Source of the DNA: Candidatus Saccharicenans sp.
GTDB taxonomy: Bacteria; Acidobacteriota; Aminicenantia; Aminicenantales; Saccharicenantaceae
Assembly: GCA_030017715.1 (NCBI GenBank)
Contig: JASEIU010000005.1
Span: forward strand, 62,001-126,000
DNA: 64,000 bases
Direction of reading: 5' to 3'
This document shows positions 18,293 to 27,384 of the stretch, piece by piece. Numbering within the stretch: position 1 is the first letter of the stretch; each line of letters starts with the position of its first letter. Both the position numbers and the translations under genes were made by a program. The notes below the pieces were generated by a model. That model saw only the letters and a list, made by a program, of their open reading frames with translations. It was not told where the DNA came from and searched no databases.

Positions 18293-19141
18293 GTGGGCAA
18301 TCGCTGGAAGTTGCAGCCAAGAACGGAGCAAAAACTGGTTCAGTTTCTGATGTACGTCTTAACTTCTGTGGCCGTTCTGGTTCTGGTCTTTATCCTGGCG
18401 GTCATACTCAAAAACGGTCTGCCCCAGCTCAGCCTGGAATTTCTCACCAGGAATCCGGCCGATATGGGCCGGGAAGGCGGCATACTGTCCACCATCGTGG
18501 CCACCATCTTCCTGACCTTTATCGCCCTGCTGGTGGCTACCCCTCTGGGCGTGGGCACAGCCATTTATCTAACCGAATATACCGTCGAGAGCCGTATCAC
18601 CAGAATTATACGCTTCGGAGCTGAGTGTCTGGCCGGGATACCTTCCATAATTTTCGGTCTGTTCGGGTTTATCCTTTTTGTGAATAAACTCAAGTTCGGC
18701 TGGTCGATTCTCAGCGGCGGCCTGACCCTGGCCTTCATGGTTCTGCCGACCATCATCAGAACCAGCGAAGAGGCCATAAAGGCCGTGCCGCCCGCCTACC
18801 GGCTGGTGAGTTTTTCCCTGGGCAGCACCCGCTGGCAGACGGTTACCAGAGTGGTTCTGCCGTCGGCCATTCCCGGCATCGTGACCGGAGTGATACTGAG
18901 CATAGGCAGGAGCATCGGGGAGACTGCGGCCGTCATTTTCACTGCCGGCTCGGCCCTGCGCCTGCCGACCTCGCTGTTTTCGTCCTCAAGAACCATGTCG
19001 GTTCATTTTTATATCCTGGCCAAAGAAGGAGTGTCCCTGCCCAAGGCTTATGGCACGGCCGCGGTGCTGGTCATTTCGATCCTGATCATAAACATCGCAA
19101 CTTATTACATGATGGAAAGATACATAAAGAGGAAATCATAA
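18293..19141 (+). CDS. pstA: phosphate ABC transporter permease PstA
   Basis: A 282-residue partner permease with six predicted membrane helices. The signature segments are CLAGIPSIIFGLFGFILF and the ATPase-docking loop YRLVSFSLGSTRWQTVTRVVLPSAIPGIVTG. Translation starts at GTG 18293, six bases after an AAGGAG. The ribosome-binding site of pstB1 (GAGGAAA) is inside its last codons, so coupling is tight. Confidence 0.94.
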   Translation: MGNRWKLQPRTEQKLVQFLMYVLTSVAVLVLVFILAVILKNGLPQLSLEFLTRNPADMGREGGILSTIVATIFLTFIALLVATPLGVGTAIYLTEYTVESRITRIIRFGAECLAGIPSIIFGLFGFILFVNKLKFGWSILSGGLTLAFMVLPTIIRTSEEAIKAVPPAYRLVSFSLGSTRWQTVTRVVLPSAIPGIVTGVILSIGRSIGETAAVIFTAGSALRLPTSLFSSSRTMSVHFYILAKEGVSLPKAYGTAAVLVISILIINIATYYMMERYIKRKS

Positions 19142-19144
19142 ATC

Positions 19145-19903
19145 ATGAAGCAGAGAGGCATTCTGGTCAGGGATTTCAGCCATTATTATGGCCAGACCCG
19201 CAGCCTGAATAAGATCAACCTTGATGTCTACCGCAACGAGATCCTGGGCATAATCGGGCCGGCCAGAAGCGGCAAGTCGACTTTTCTGGCCTGCCTGAAC
19301 AGGCTGAACGACCTGATTCCCGGCTCCCGGGTGGAGGGGAAAATTCTGGTGGACGACCGGGACATTTACGGGCCGGAAGTGGACGTGGTGGCTTTAAGAA
19401 GAAAGCTGGGCATGGTGTTTGCAACCCCGGTTCCGCTGCCGTTGACCATCTACGAAAACATAGTGTTCGGGGTTCGCTTGCTGGGAAACAATAACCGCCG
19501 GGAGCTGGACCTGCTGGTGGAAGATTCACTGCAAAAGGCCGGGCTGTGGAATGAGGTTAAAGACCGTCTGCACAGCAGCGCCCTTAAATTATCTGGCGGC
19601 CAGCAGCAGCGGTTGTGCATCGCCCGGGTGCTGGCTCTGAAGCCTCAGTACATAATGCTGGACGAGCCCACTTCGGGCCTGGACCCGATTTCCACCATGA
19701 AGATTGAGGATTCTTTGCGCTCCCTGAAGAAGGACTTCACCATAATCCTGGTGACCAACAACACCAAGCAGGCGGCCAGGGTGGCCGACCGGACGGCCTT
19801 CTTCCTGATGGGGGAGCTGGTGGAAATAGATGAAACGCCGGTAGTTTTTACCAGGCCGTCCGACCGGCGAACCGAGGCCTATCTTGAGGGCAAGTTCGGA
19901 TGA
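19145..19903 (+). CDS. pstB: PstB-type phosphate ATPase, degenerate copy 1 (Q-loop and H-loop lost)
   Basis: A 252-residue ABC ATPase clearly of the PstB family along its whole length, ending in the family-typical R-x-T-E-x-Y-x-x-G-K/R-F-G. Walker A is GPARSGKST (Lys44), the signature LSGGQ is intact (149-153) and Walker B is MLDEPTSGLDP. Two catalytic elements are changed. The Q-loop, normally VFQxPxPFP, reads VFATPVPLP (Ala93), and the switch His, normally VTHNMQQ, is Asn205 in VTNNTKQ. It lies three bases after pstA. Taken with the next gene, it looks like the non-hydrolysing half of a heterodimer rather than a decaying duplicate, because the frame and all structural parts are intact. Confidence 0.9.
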   Translation: MKQRGILVRDFSHYYGQTRSLNKINLDVYRNEILGIIGPARSGKSTFLACLNRLNDLIPGSRVEGKILVDDRDIYGPEVDVVALRRKLGMVFATPVPLPLTIYENIVFGVRLLGNNNRRELDLLVEDSLQKAGLWNEVKDRLHSSALKLSGGQQQRLCIARVLALKPQYIMLDEPTSGLDPISTMKIEDSLRSLKKDFTIILVTNNTKQAARVADRTAFFLMGELVEIDETPVVFTRPSDRRTEAYLEGKFG

Positions 19904-19980
19904 GAAAGGTTGATGAGGAAACCGGAAAAACAGGACGAAGGGTATGGGCGACCGGCAGGGAGGTTTTATTTAATGAGATT

Positions 19981-20023
19981 TTAACCGCGATGTTAACGAA
20001 AGTTAACGGGTAATGATTATAAA
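19981..20023 (+). promoter_or_regulatory. possible Pho-box-like repeats and -10 element upstream of pstB2
   Basis: Three copies of TTAAC lie in the same orientation at 19981, 19993 and 20003, about one helical turn apart, followed ten bases later by TATAAA at 20018-20023. No -35 hexamer is present, which is the layout of phosphate-regulated promoters where PhoB/PhoP replaces -35 contacts. The 335-base gap between pstB1 and pstB2 breaks an otherwise tightly packed operon, so an internal promoter makes sense. From 20040 to 20238 the leader is GC-rich and unassigned. No phoB/phoR is in this window to confirm it. Confidence 0.35.
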
Positions 20024-20238
20024 CTCTGAGGTTAAAATTTTATGGTCTGCAGAGACAAGCTCCTGAAAGCGGCACCGCCGGTGCCCGGCAGAGGGTCGGG
20101 GCAATTCCGTCAACCGGCGCTGCCTGACCCGGTCCGACCAGGATCTGAAGGACAGAGCCCGGAGCAGCAACCCGGTTTTTGCCGCCGGAGCCAGGTCGGC
20201 GGCAGCGCTGACAGACTGGAAGCGAGGAAGGCTGAACC

Positions 20239-21006
20239 ATGACCGCGGCTACAAAAAATATCATTGAGGTCAGGTCCCTCGACGTCTATTACGAAAAATT
20301 CCAGGCCCTGAAAAACATAAACCTTGATATCCAGGCCAACCGCATTACCGCCCTGATCGGTCCTTCCGGCTGCGGCAAATCGACTTTCCTCCGGACCCTT
20401 AACAGGATGAACGACCTGATAGAAGGTTGCCGGACGGAAGGTGAAGTCCTGTTTGAAGGCCAGAACATATTCGACCCGGGGACCGACCTGCTGGAATTGA
20501 GACGAAGGGTGGGCATGGTTTTTCAGAGGCCGAATCCCTTTCCGCTGAGCATTGCCGATAACATTACCTATGGTCTCAGGGTGCACGGCCGAACCGAACC
20601 CAATTTTTTGGAGGAAAGGCTTTACCGCAGCCTGCAGGCGGTCAACCTGTGGGAAGAGCTCAAGGACCGGCTGGCCGATAATGCCCTGCAACTGACCGGT
20701 GAACAGCAGCAGCGGCTGTGCATAGCCCGGTTACTGGCAGTCGAGCCCGAAGTGGTGCTGATGGATGAGCCCTGCTCGGCCCTGGACCCGGTGGCCACAG
20801 CCCGGATTGAAGATTTGATGTATGAACTCAAGAAGGACTATACTATCGTCATCGTCACTCACAACATGCAGCAGGCGGCCCGGGTTTCTGATTATACCGG
20901 CTACTTTCTGCTGGGTGACCTGGTGGAATTTGGCGATACCAATCAGATTTTTACCAGTCCCAGAGATAAGCGGACTGAAGATTACATAACCGGCCGTTTT
21001 GGTTGA
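20239..21006 (+). CDS. pstB: PstB-type phosphate ATPase, copy 2 (signature motif altered)
   Basis: A 255-residue PstB. Walker [10 protein letters not shown] (Lys47), Q-loop VFQRPNPFP (Gln96), Walker [12 protein letters not shown] and switch VTHNMQQ (His208) are all canonical. The ABC signature, normally LSGGQ, reads LTGEQ (152-156). Ser and the second Gly, the residues that contact the gamma-phosphate of the ATP bound on the partner subunit, are replaced by Thr and Glu. It ends EDYITGRFG like other PstB proteins. GAGGAAGG precedes the ATG. Its defect is exactly complementary to that of the upstream copy. Confidence 0.92.
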   Translation: MTAATKNIIEVRSLDVYYEKFQALKNINLDIQANRITALIGPSGCGKSTFLRTLNRMNDLIEGCRTEGEVLFEGQNIFDPGTDLLELRRRVGMVFQRPNPFPLSIADNITYGLRVHGRTEPNFLEERLYRSLQAVNLWEELKDRLADNALQLTGEQQQRLCIARLLAVEPEVVLMDEPCSALDPVATARIEDLMYELKKDYTIVIVTHNMQQAARVSDYTGYFLLGDLVEFGDTNQIFTSPRDKRTEDYITGRFG

Positions 21007-21043
21007 TGATGTATGACCAGAGCAGCTGGAAAAGGAGGCAGCT

Positions 21044-21712
21044 ATGACCAGGTATTTTGATGAAGAATTGCTGGAGCTGAATAAAAAAATTCTGGAGATG
21101 AGCGCCGAAGCCGAAGCGGCCATCGGCAATTCGATCAAAGCCCTGAGAGAACTCAGCCGGGAGAAAGCCGAGGCGGTCATCAAGGATGACGACCGAATAG
21201 ATAATCTGGACCTGGCCATTGAAGAAAAATGTCTGAACCTTATCGCCCTCTACCAGCCGGCGGCGGCCGACCTGCGTTTCATTGTGATGTCGATGAAAAT
21301 CGCCACCGACCTGGAACGGATCGCCGACCTGGCTGTGGATATTGCCCAGAGAGTCCTGGAGATAGCCGACCGGCCGCTGCTCAAACCCCTGATTGACATT
21401 CCCAGGCTGGCCACCCTGTCCCAGGGAATGGTCAGGGACGCCATCAACTCTTTCGTCAACAAGGATACCGAGCTGGCCAGGTCTGTAATCCTCAGGGACA
21501 GCGAGGCCGACGATCTGCGTAACCTGGTTCAATCCGAATTAATCAACGATTACATGAGCAAGGACCCGACCTCGGCTCCCAGGGCGGTGCCGTTGCTGCT
21601 GGTGGCCCGGCACCTGGAAAGAATCTGCGACCACGCCACCAACATTGCCGAGTATGTGATCTATCTGGTTAAAGCCGAGCAGGTTCGCCATCACCCGGAA
21701 AGCCTGAAGTAG
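21044..21712 (+). CDS. phoU: phosphate transport regulator PhoU
   Basis: A 222-residue all-helical protein made of two PhoU three-helix bundles. Repeated metal-binding-type E/D-x(3)-D motifs are seen in KDDDRIDNLDLAIEEKC and in the second half RDSEADDLRNLV, with HLERICDHATNIAEYV near the end. PhoU restrains Pst activity and communicates phosphate status to a PhoR kinase. AAAAGGAGG precedes the ATG, 37 bases after pstB2. It is the last gene of the Pst run; no phoR or phoB is visible. Confidence 0.94.
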   Translation: MTRYFDEELLELNKKILEMSAEAEAAIGNSIKALRELSREKAEAVIKDDDRIDNLDLAIEEKCLNLIALYQPAAADLRFIVMSMKIATDLERIADLAVDIAQRVLEIADRPLLKPLIDIPRLATLSQGMVRDAINSFVNKDTELARSVILRDSEADDLRNLVQSELINDYMSKDPTSAPRAVPLLLVARHLERICDHATNIAEYVIYLVKAEQVRHHPESLK

Positions 21713-22057
21713 GGCAGATCAGGTCGGGGCTGAAAATGGTGCTCTAAGGGGTCAGGGGTTAACTGTCTGAATTCGACGGATAGAATTAGATATTCTGGCA
21801 GACATCATCGTTGATTAGGGGCGCAAACTTAAAATTTTTAATGAGTAAGGTCACCCCGGTTATCAATCAGCCCGGCAAAAAGACGACAGCCCGCTGAAAG
21901 AATCAATCCGGATAGATATAGCTTCAGTTTGAAGCTTGAACCTGATCAGCAATGACTTCCGGGCACAGTTTCCCGGCGCGCCCAGTTGAGCCGACTAAAC
22001 ATAGATGGGCCGGTATGATTGCCGGAGCCTCTACCGTGTGATATCTTTGATACGGTT
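21713..22057. other. intergenic stretch, nothing recognised
   Basis: Gap after phoU and before the VWFA gene. No terminator hairpin with a U-run and no conserved element was recognised. Confidence 0.35.
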
Positions 22058-23041
22058 ATGCCTGCTTTAGAAGACAGAACCTGGCGGAAAAAGAAAGCTT
22101 TCTTTATGCCTCTGTTCTGTCTTGTCATTTTCGTCACTTTTCAAAACTGGCTGTCTGGAGCCCAGGAAAAACCGCAAAAGGTCCAGCAGCCTAAAGCTGC
22201 CTATAATGTAACGGTCAATGCCATCACCATCGCAGTAACCGTTCAGGACAAAAAGGGTCGGTATGTAAACGACCTCGAGAAAAAGGATTTTATCGTTTAC
22301 GAGAACGGCGAGCGGAGAACCATAAATTATTTCCAGCACGACCTGTCGGCCCCACTCAGCCTGACCGTTCTGCTGGATGTTAGTGGCAGCATGGCCCTGG
22401 AAAATAAGTTTGAAGATTGCCGCCGGGCCCTGCAGGTCCTGGCTGAAAAAATTATTTCCCCGCAGGACGAGCTGGCCCTGCTGGTGTTTGCCGACGGCGA
22501 AGTTGAGGTGGCCGCCCGACATTCGGTCGACAGAACGTCTTTCTTGGCTGCTCTTGAGGGGGAAAAAGCATATGGTAAAACGGCTCTCAATGACGCCGTG
22601 GCCGTATCGCCGCAATATGCCGTCCGGGCTAAAAACGAGAAAAGGGCACTACTGCTGATCACCGACGGTATTGAAAACGACAGCCAGCTTTCGGCCGAAC
22701 AGGCCCTGGAAATTGCCCGCCGGGTGGATGTGCCCATTTATGTCATCGGTTACAAAATCCCCAGGGCCGAAGAAATACTGGCCAGGCATAGGAGAAGAAC
22801 TGGTTTGACAGCCCCGGGCATTGTGGAAACGCTGACCCTGTTTTCCGGGGCCACCGGGGGCCAGGCCTTTTTCCTTGACGACCTGGAGAGCCTCCTGGCG
22901 ACCCTTTACCAGATAAAAAAGGAACAGAGCCATCAATACATAATAGGATATACTTCATACAAAGAAGACGATAAATACAGGCGGATCCTTGTCACCACTC
23001 CCGAGGGCAATTACCGTATCCGGACCAGGCAGGGCTATTGA
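22058..23041 (+). CDS. secreted VWFA-domain protein (acidobacterial type)
   Basis: About 327 residues. A basic n-region (RTWRKKKAFF) leads a hydrophobic signal segment ending near LSGAQEK. A short beta module (TVQDKKGRYVNDLEKKDFIVYENGE) precedes a von Willebrand A domain with the MIDAS motif LLDVSGSM, then TALNDAVA and LLITDGIENDS. The same layout is common in Acidobacteria as the VWFA-related family. It probably binds a protein partner through a metal ion outside the cytoplasm. ATG 22058 is preferred; the frame is open from TTG 22019 but that would bury the signal. OmpA follows 150 bases later. Confidence 0.82.
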   Translation: MPALEDRTWRKKKAFFMPLFCLVIFVTFQNWLSGAQEKPQKVQQPKAAYNVTVNAITIAVTVQDKKGRYVNDLEKKDFIVYENGERRTINYFQHDLSAPLSLTVLLDVSGSMALENKFEDCRRALQVLAEKIISPQDELALLVFADGEVEVAARHSVDRTSFLAALEGEKAYGKTALNDAVAVSPQYAVRAKNEKRALLLITDGIENDSQLSAEQALEIARRVDVPIYVIGYKIPRAEEILARHRRRTGLTAPGIVETLTLFSGATGGQAFFLDDLESLLATLYQIKKEQSHQYIIGYTSYKEDDKYRRILVTTPEGNYRIRTRQGY

Positions 23042-23194
23042 CCGCCGGGCCCGGAGGGGTTTGCCGGACGGGGCGGTGAGCCGGGTAAAAAGATATTGAT
23101 GACAGCGGCCGGGTTTGAAGCTATAATAATTACAACAATCAGGTCATTTACCGACGGGAATATCAGGAATGAAAAAAATTGAAAGGAGGTCGGC

Positions 23195-23827
23195 ATGAAA
23201 AAGAATTTTCTTTTTTATGCGTCGGTCCTGGTAATCGTTCTGACCCTTTTGGGCACCAGCTGCGCCACCAAGAAATACGTGAGCACGGAAGTGGCGGCGA
23301 TCGACCAGAAAGTCTCCGCCGTTTCCAGCGAAATTGAAGAAGCCCAGAAAAGAATCAGAGAACACGATGAGAAACTGGCCACCATCGGCGAGCTTATCGG
23401 CAAGCACGATACCCAGTTCAGGCAGGTGGACGGCAAGATTGAAGAAGTCAAAACCCTAATCCGGGGCAACCTGGTCATGACCGCCACCCTGAGCAACGAC
23501 GAGGCTAAGTTCGCCTTCAACAGCGCCGAGCTCAGCTCGGAAGCCAAGGCGGCCATCGACAGATTCGTTCTGAAGCTGATAGAAGAGAATAAGGGCGTTT
23601 ACCTCGAAATTCAGGGGCATACCGACAACACCGGGCCGGAAGAAGTGAACGTCTACCTGGGCCAGAAAAGGGCCGAAGCGGTGATGATGTACCTGTATAA
23701 GACTCACAGGATTCCGCTGCACCGGATGTCGGCCGTAAGTTACGGCAGTTCCAAGCCGGTGGCTGAAAACACCACCCGCGACGGCCGGGCTAAGAACAGA
23801 AGAGTGGAAATTCTGGTCTACGAATAA
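23195..23827 (+). CDS. OmpA-family (Pal-like) peptidoglycan-binding lipoprotein
   Basis: A 210-residue protein. The lipoprotein signal ends at LLGTSCATKK. Residues 30-90 form a predicted coiled coil rich in Ala, Lys and Glu, with repeated IxEVK/IDQKV heptads. Residues 100-210 are an OmpA C-terminal domain with FNSAELSSEAKAAID, IQGHTDNTG and RDGRAKNRRVEI, where the Asp and Arg contact diaminopimelate. It should tether the outer membrane to peptidoglycan. AAAGGAGGT precedes the ATG. The architecture implies a diderm cell envelope. Confidence 0.9.
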   Translation: MKKNFLFYASVLVIVLTLLGTSCATKKYVSTEVAAIDQKVSAVSSEIEEAQKRIREHDEKLATIGELIGKHDTQFRQVDGKIEEVKTLIRGNLVMTATLSNDEAKFAFNSAELSSEAKAAIDRFVLKLIEENKGVYLEIQGHTDNTGPEEVNVYLGQKRAEAVMMYLYKTHRIPLHRMSAVSYGSSKPVAENTTRDGRAKNRRVEILVYE

Positions 23828-24088
23828 GTCCGTCCGGCGGTAGCGGTAATTTAAGCCCCGGGGAAACCGGCAGCCTGTTCTATTCGTTCTCGGTGAGCTA
23901 AACTACGAGTTGGGCCGTGAGCTATGTCCCGGGGTGGCCTTCAGGCGGATCTTAAGCCCGGATATTTGAGGCGCGTTGGATATTCCTGTTTATGCCTCCG
24001 GGCTCAGCAAAAATGCTTTTTGCCCCTCAGTTCCGAATTCAGCTCGCCGGGGGGATTATTTAGCTGAAGTTAAAAGATTTGCCGCCCG

Positions 24089-25081
24089 CTAATTCTTCCA
24101 GCGGAACGGTTCCCGGCGCCTGAAATCCGGGACCAGATGTTCGTCCGGCTGGAAGGGTTCGGGTTGAAGGAACAGATTTTCAAAGCCCAGGTCCAGCGCT
24201 TTTTGGGTCACCTGATGATATTCTTCCTGGGTGATTTCCCGCTGCAGTTCAGCCGGAGCCCGGTAACAGGGATGGTACTGGCTCATTAAACTGAGCCCTA
24301 CCCCGGGCGAGAGGTTTTCAGCAATCCACTCCAGGACCCGGACGGAATCATCCGCCGAGCCCGGAAGCACCAGGTGTCTGATTATCAGGCCCTGGCGGGC
24401 CACTTCCCGTTCGTCCAGAATCAGGTCTGGCTGCTGGCAATACATTTCCTGAATAGCCATCCGGGCCTGGTCAAAATAATCCGGCGCCGAGGAATATCTT
24501 CGAGACAGGTCGGAGGAAACATATTTCAGGTCGGGCAGATAGATGTCAATTATGCCCCGCAGGGCATCGATTACTTCCAGGGAATCATAACCGTTGGAAT
24601 TGTAAACCAGAGGGATGGACAGCCCCTTCCGGTAGGCAATTTTAAGTGCCCTGAGTATCGGCAGGATGACATGGGTGGGGGAGACAAAATTGATGTTCAG
24701 GGCTCCCTTTCTCTGAAGCTGGAGCATCAGCTCGGCCAGGCTGTCATCAGTCATCAATTGCCCCTCATTGAGCCAGCTCAACTGGAAGTTCTGGCAGAAC
24801 AGGCATTTCAGGTTGCAACCGGTGAAAAAGATGGTGCCGGAGCCCCTGGCTCCTGCCTGCAGATCGCGACCGCTGAGAACAGGCTCCTCGCCGAAATGAA
24901 GCAGCCCGACTGAGACCCGGGCCTGGTTGCTGGTCTGACAGACTCCGGTCTGCCCCCGGGTGCGGTCGATATGGCAGCGCCTCGGGCAGAGGACGCAATC
25001 CCTTTCCAGCGGCGATAACTTTTCCAGGGCCCGGCCTATGGCTTCCAGTTTCCGACGCAGAAAGAATTCTCCGTTTTTCAT
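24089..25081 (-). CDS. radical SAM protein, PflA-like (COG1313 type)
   Basis: A 330-residue cytoplasmic radical SAM enzyme. The S-adenosylmethionine cluster motif C-x3-C-x2-C is TGCNLKCLFCQNF near residue 88. Upstream is a second cysteine group, CVLCPRRCHIDRTRG then GVC, which could bind another iron-sulfur cluster or zinc. Later motifs such as YNSNGYDSLEVID and PDLKYVSSDLSRRYS match pyruvate-formate-lyase-activating-enzyme relatives of unknown target. GGAAGGG lies upstream of ATG 25081. No glycyl radical enzyme is adjacent, so its substrate is open. Confidence 0.87.
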   Translation of the reverse strand: MKNGEFFLRRKLEAIGRALEKLSPLERDCVLCPRRCHIDRTRGQTGVCQTSNQARVSVGLLHFGEEPVLSGRDLQAGARGSGTIFFTGCNLKCLFCQNFQLSWLNEGQLMTDDSLAELMLQLQRKGALNINFVSPTHVILPILRALKIAYRKGLSIPLVYNSNGYDSLEVIDALRGIIDIYLPDLKYVSSDLSRRYSSAPDYFDQARMAIQEMYCQQPDLILDEREVARQGLIIRHLVLPGSADDSVRVLEWIAENLSPGVGLSLMSQYHPCYRAPAELQREITQEEYHQVTQKALDLGFENLFLQPEPFQPDEHLVPDFRRREPFRWKN

Positions 25082-25399
25082 AAATCTCGATCCCTTCCGG
25101 GTCTGTTTCTGACCGCAAAATCAGCGCCGTAAATAATTATAGCAGAGGTTCCAGGAACCGGCAGCCCGGGCCGGCAATAATTATTTCTCCAGGCGCCGGC
25201 CGGAATTCATTTCAGTCGCTGCCGCAAGTCAAAGCCAGGCCCTAGGCCCGGGCCGCGGGAGATGAGTCCGGAACCGGGCGGCTGCATATTCTGTAAACAT
25301 AAAAGAGCGATCAACAAACGGCTTGTAAGCCGAAATGAAAACAAGTATAGTAAGTTTTCCTTAAGAAGATTAATTCTGGCCGACAGGGAAGGTATCATC

Positions 25400-26068
25400 T
25401 TGCTGGAATTCATCAGGAAACTGTTCGATATAGCCATACACCTCGACCGTTACGTGGTTGACATCGTCCACCAGTACGGGCTCTGGACTTACCTTATTCT
25501 ATTCGTGGTCATTTTTTCAGAAACCGGCTTTGTGGTGACGCCATTCTTTCCCGGCGATTCACTGCTGTTTGCCGTGGGGGCGGTAGCAGCCATCGGCAAC
25601 CTGAACATCTTCGGCCTTTTTCTGCTGCTCACCCTGGCCGCGCTGGCCGGCAATATCACAAATTACTGGATCGGTTCGAAGGTGGGACCGGGAATTTTCA
25701 AGAAGGAAAAAAGCCGGTTTTTTAACAAAGAATACCTGGAAAAAACCCGGCGTTTTTACGAGAAATACGGAAGTCTGACCATTGTCATTGCCCGGTTCAT
25801 GCCCTTTATCCGGACGTTTGCTCCGTTCGTGGCCGGGATCGGTCGGATGAAATATTTCAGGTTCCTGCTTTATAGCTTCGTCGGCAGCCTGCTGTGGGTG
25901 TCGCTGTTTCTGTTCGGCGGCTATTTTTTTGGCAACCTTCCGGCGGTTAAACGAAATTTTTCGCTGGTAATAGTGGCCATTATCTTGATTTCGCTGCTTC
26001 CAGCGGCTATCAGCGTCTGGAAGCAAAGGAGAAAGAAGAAGGCGCCCAAAAATAGTCCGGACCTTTGA
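25400..26068 (+). CDS. DedA-family membrane protein
   Basis: About 222 residues. The frame is open from ATG 25262, but the normal DedA N-terminus (EFIRKLFDIAIHLDRYVVDIV) begins at TTG 25400, which has GGGAAGG seven bases upstream. The first 46 codons of the long version look unlike any family member. DedA hallmarks are present: ETGFVVTPFFPGDSLLFAVG and the basic membrane motif ARFMPFIRTFAPFVAGIGRM. About five membrane segments are seen. Family members flip undecaprenyl phosphate or phosphatidylethanolamine and support membrane-potential homeostasis. The C-terminus is Lys-rich. Confidence 0.87.
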   Translation: MLEFIRKLFDIAIHLDRYVVDIVHQYGLWTYLILFVVIFSETGFVVTPFFPGDSLLFAVGAVAAIGNLNIFGLFLLLTLAALAGNITNYWIGSKVGPGIFKKEKSRFFNKEYLEKTRRFYEKYGSLTIVIARFMPFIRTFAPFVAGIGRMKYFRFLLYSFVGSLLWVSLFLFGGYFFGNLPAVKRNFSLVIVAIILISLLPAAISVWKQRRKKKAPKNSPDL

Positions 26069-26398
26069 ATTCATATCTTATCGGGGAAGCCATTAACCAG
26101 AGACGGCGTTAATTTCTCAGGGGAGTCCATTCTCATCGATGGGGTCTACCTGGGGTGGGAGCCGTTTCGCGTTCCCCCTTCCAATGTTCGCTTCGCTCCC
26201 TGCATCCCCTTCTCGGGCCGGGCATGAAACCCGGGTCCTGCCACCAGGGGGTTATCTCCCCTGGAACCCCCGACTGTCGGCTCCCCGCAGAAAGCCGCGG
26301 CGCATATCTGCCGATCGTCAACCAGCGGCAGATTGATCTGTTGATATTCAGTACTATTTCCCGGCTTTCTGGACAGCAATGAAACCGTCAATCCGTTC
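26069..26398. other. GC-rich convergent gap with two hairpins
   Basis: Between the convergent dedA and surE genes lies a GC-rich island (about 26120-26300). It has a 7-bp perfect stem CCAGGGG/CCCCTGG at 26244-26264 with a 7-base loop, and CCGGG/CCCGG at 26218-26234. Neither is followed by a U-run. Open frames cover it on both strands without family motifs. Its minus strand contains GGGATG and GGAGCGA words also present in the island at 3240-3350. Confidence 0.4.
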
Positions 26399-27229
26399 TC
26401 AGGAGCTCTTCTTTCTGGCAACCCCGTTCTGGTTCCAGCAAGTTGTCAAACCTTCGAGAAGCTTATGGCTCAGGAGCGGATGAGCGGTGCGGTCGATCTG
26501 CAGCGGAGTTATCGAAACCCAGCCCCGGTCGACCACGTGGACGTCAGAGTCCCTCGGCCCGATGCCCCTGGGACTGCCAAAACCTATCCAGAAGTAGGTT
26601 TTGCCGCGCGGGTCGCGCTTCCTGACCAGCTCCGGAGAATAGCGTTTTTCGCCCAGGCGGGTGATTTTTATTCCTCTGGCCGGGAGAGGCGGGATGTTGA
26701 TATTCAGGTAAACCCGCGGAGGCAAACCGTTTTTAAGGATTGTTTCCACCAGAGGCCGGACCAGGGCGGCCGCCCGCTTAAAATCATAGGAGTGACCGTT
26801 ATTGGTTCTGTTTCCCATTAATGAAACCGCGATCGACGGCAGGCCCAGAAACGTCCCCTGGAGAGCAGCGGCCACTGTCCCGGAATAGGAAACGTCCTGG
26901 CAGCCGAGGTTGGCTCCCCTGTTTATGCCCGATATCAGAAGGTCCGGTTTGCGGGGCAGGATATGTCTCAGGGCGATGTAAACGCAATCGGCCGGTGTTC
27001 CGTCGACGGCGTATATATTCCGGTCTATCTTTTCGGCCCTAAGCGGCCGGCGCAGAGTCAGAGCCAGGGAAACCGAACTCTTTTCCCGGTCGGGGGCCAC
27101 CACATAGACCTGGCCGACCGGCTCGAGCTCTTTGGCCAGGGCAGCCAGTCCGGGAGCGAAATAACCGTCATCGTTGGTCAGGAGAAACAGGGGAGATTTT
27201 TTCTTCGAGGCGGCAGTATTCTTTTTCAT
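26399..27229 (-). CDS. surE: 5'/3'-nucleotidase SurE
   Basis: A 276-residue SurE. The metal-binding start LLTNDDGYFAPG carries Asp20-Asp21. SSVSLALTLRRPLRA, DGTPADCVYIAL, the metal-site GINRGANLGCQDVSYSGTVAAA and YLNINIPP follow in the order of the family. It hydrolyses nucleoside monophosphates and polyphosphate ends in stationary phase. A short basic N-terminal extension (KKNTAASKKKS) precedes the domain. The Met at 27229 is the only plausible start, with AAGGA further upstream than usual. Confidence 0.92.
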   Translation of the reverse strand: MKKNTAASKKKSPLFLLTNDDGYFAPGLAALAKELEPVGQVYVVAPDREKSSVSLALTLRRPLRAEKIDRNIYAVDGTPADCVYIALRHILPRKPDLLISGINRGANLGCQDVSYSGTVAAALQGTFLGLPSIAVSLMGNRTNNGHSYDFKRAAALVRPLVETILKNGLPPRVYLNINIPPLPARGIKITRLGEKRYSPELVRKRDPRGKTYFWIGFGSPRGIGPRDSDVHVVDRGWVSITPLQIDRTAHPLLSHKLLEGLTTCWNQNGVARKKSS

Positions 27230-27384
27230 CCGGTTTATGATTCCTTAAAAATGGTTATGGTCAACGATCAGACCTCCATTATAGATGAAGCGGGTTTGAT
27301 TATCCATAGAACAGGCCACAGGAATTTGAGCTTTTGACCAGGGCCGGCGGCTGTCCGCTGGTTTCCCGCAGGAACAAAGAAAAA

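Noticed and set aside
19145..19903. pstB1 as a pseudogene
   Set aside because: The frame is full length, the coupling to pstA is intact, and the substitutions fall precisely on catalytic loops while the signature motif is kept; this fits specialisation better than decay.
26146..26421. 91-codon minus-strand frame across the GC-rich island
   Set aside because: It overlaps equally long frames on the other strand, contains no domain motif and runs into surE; looks like GC-rich chance reading.
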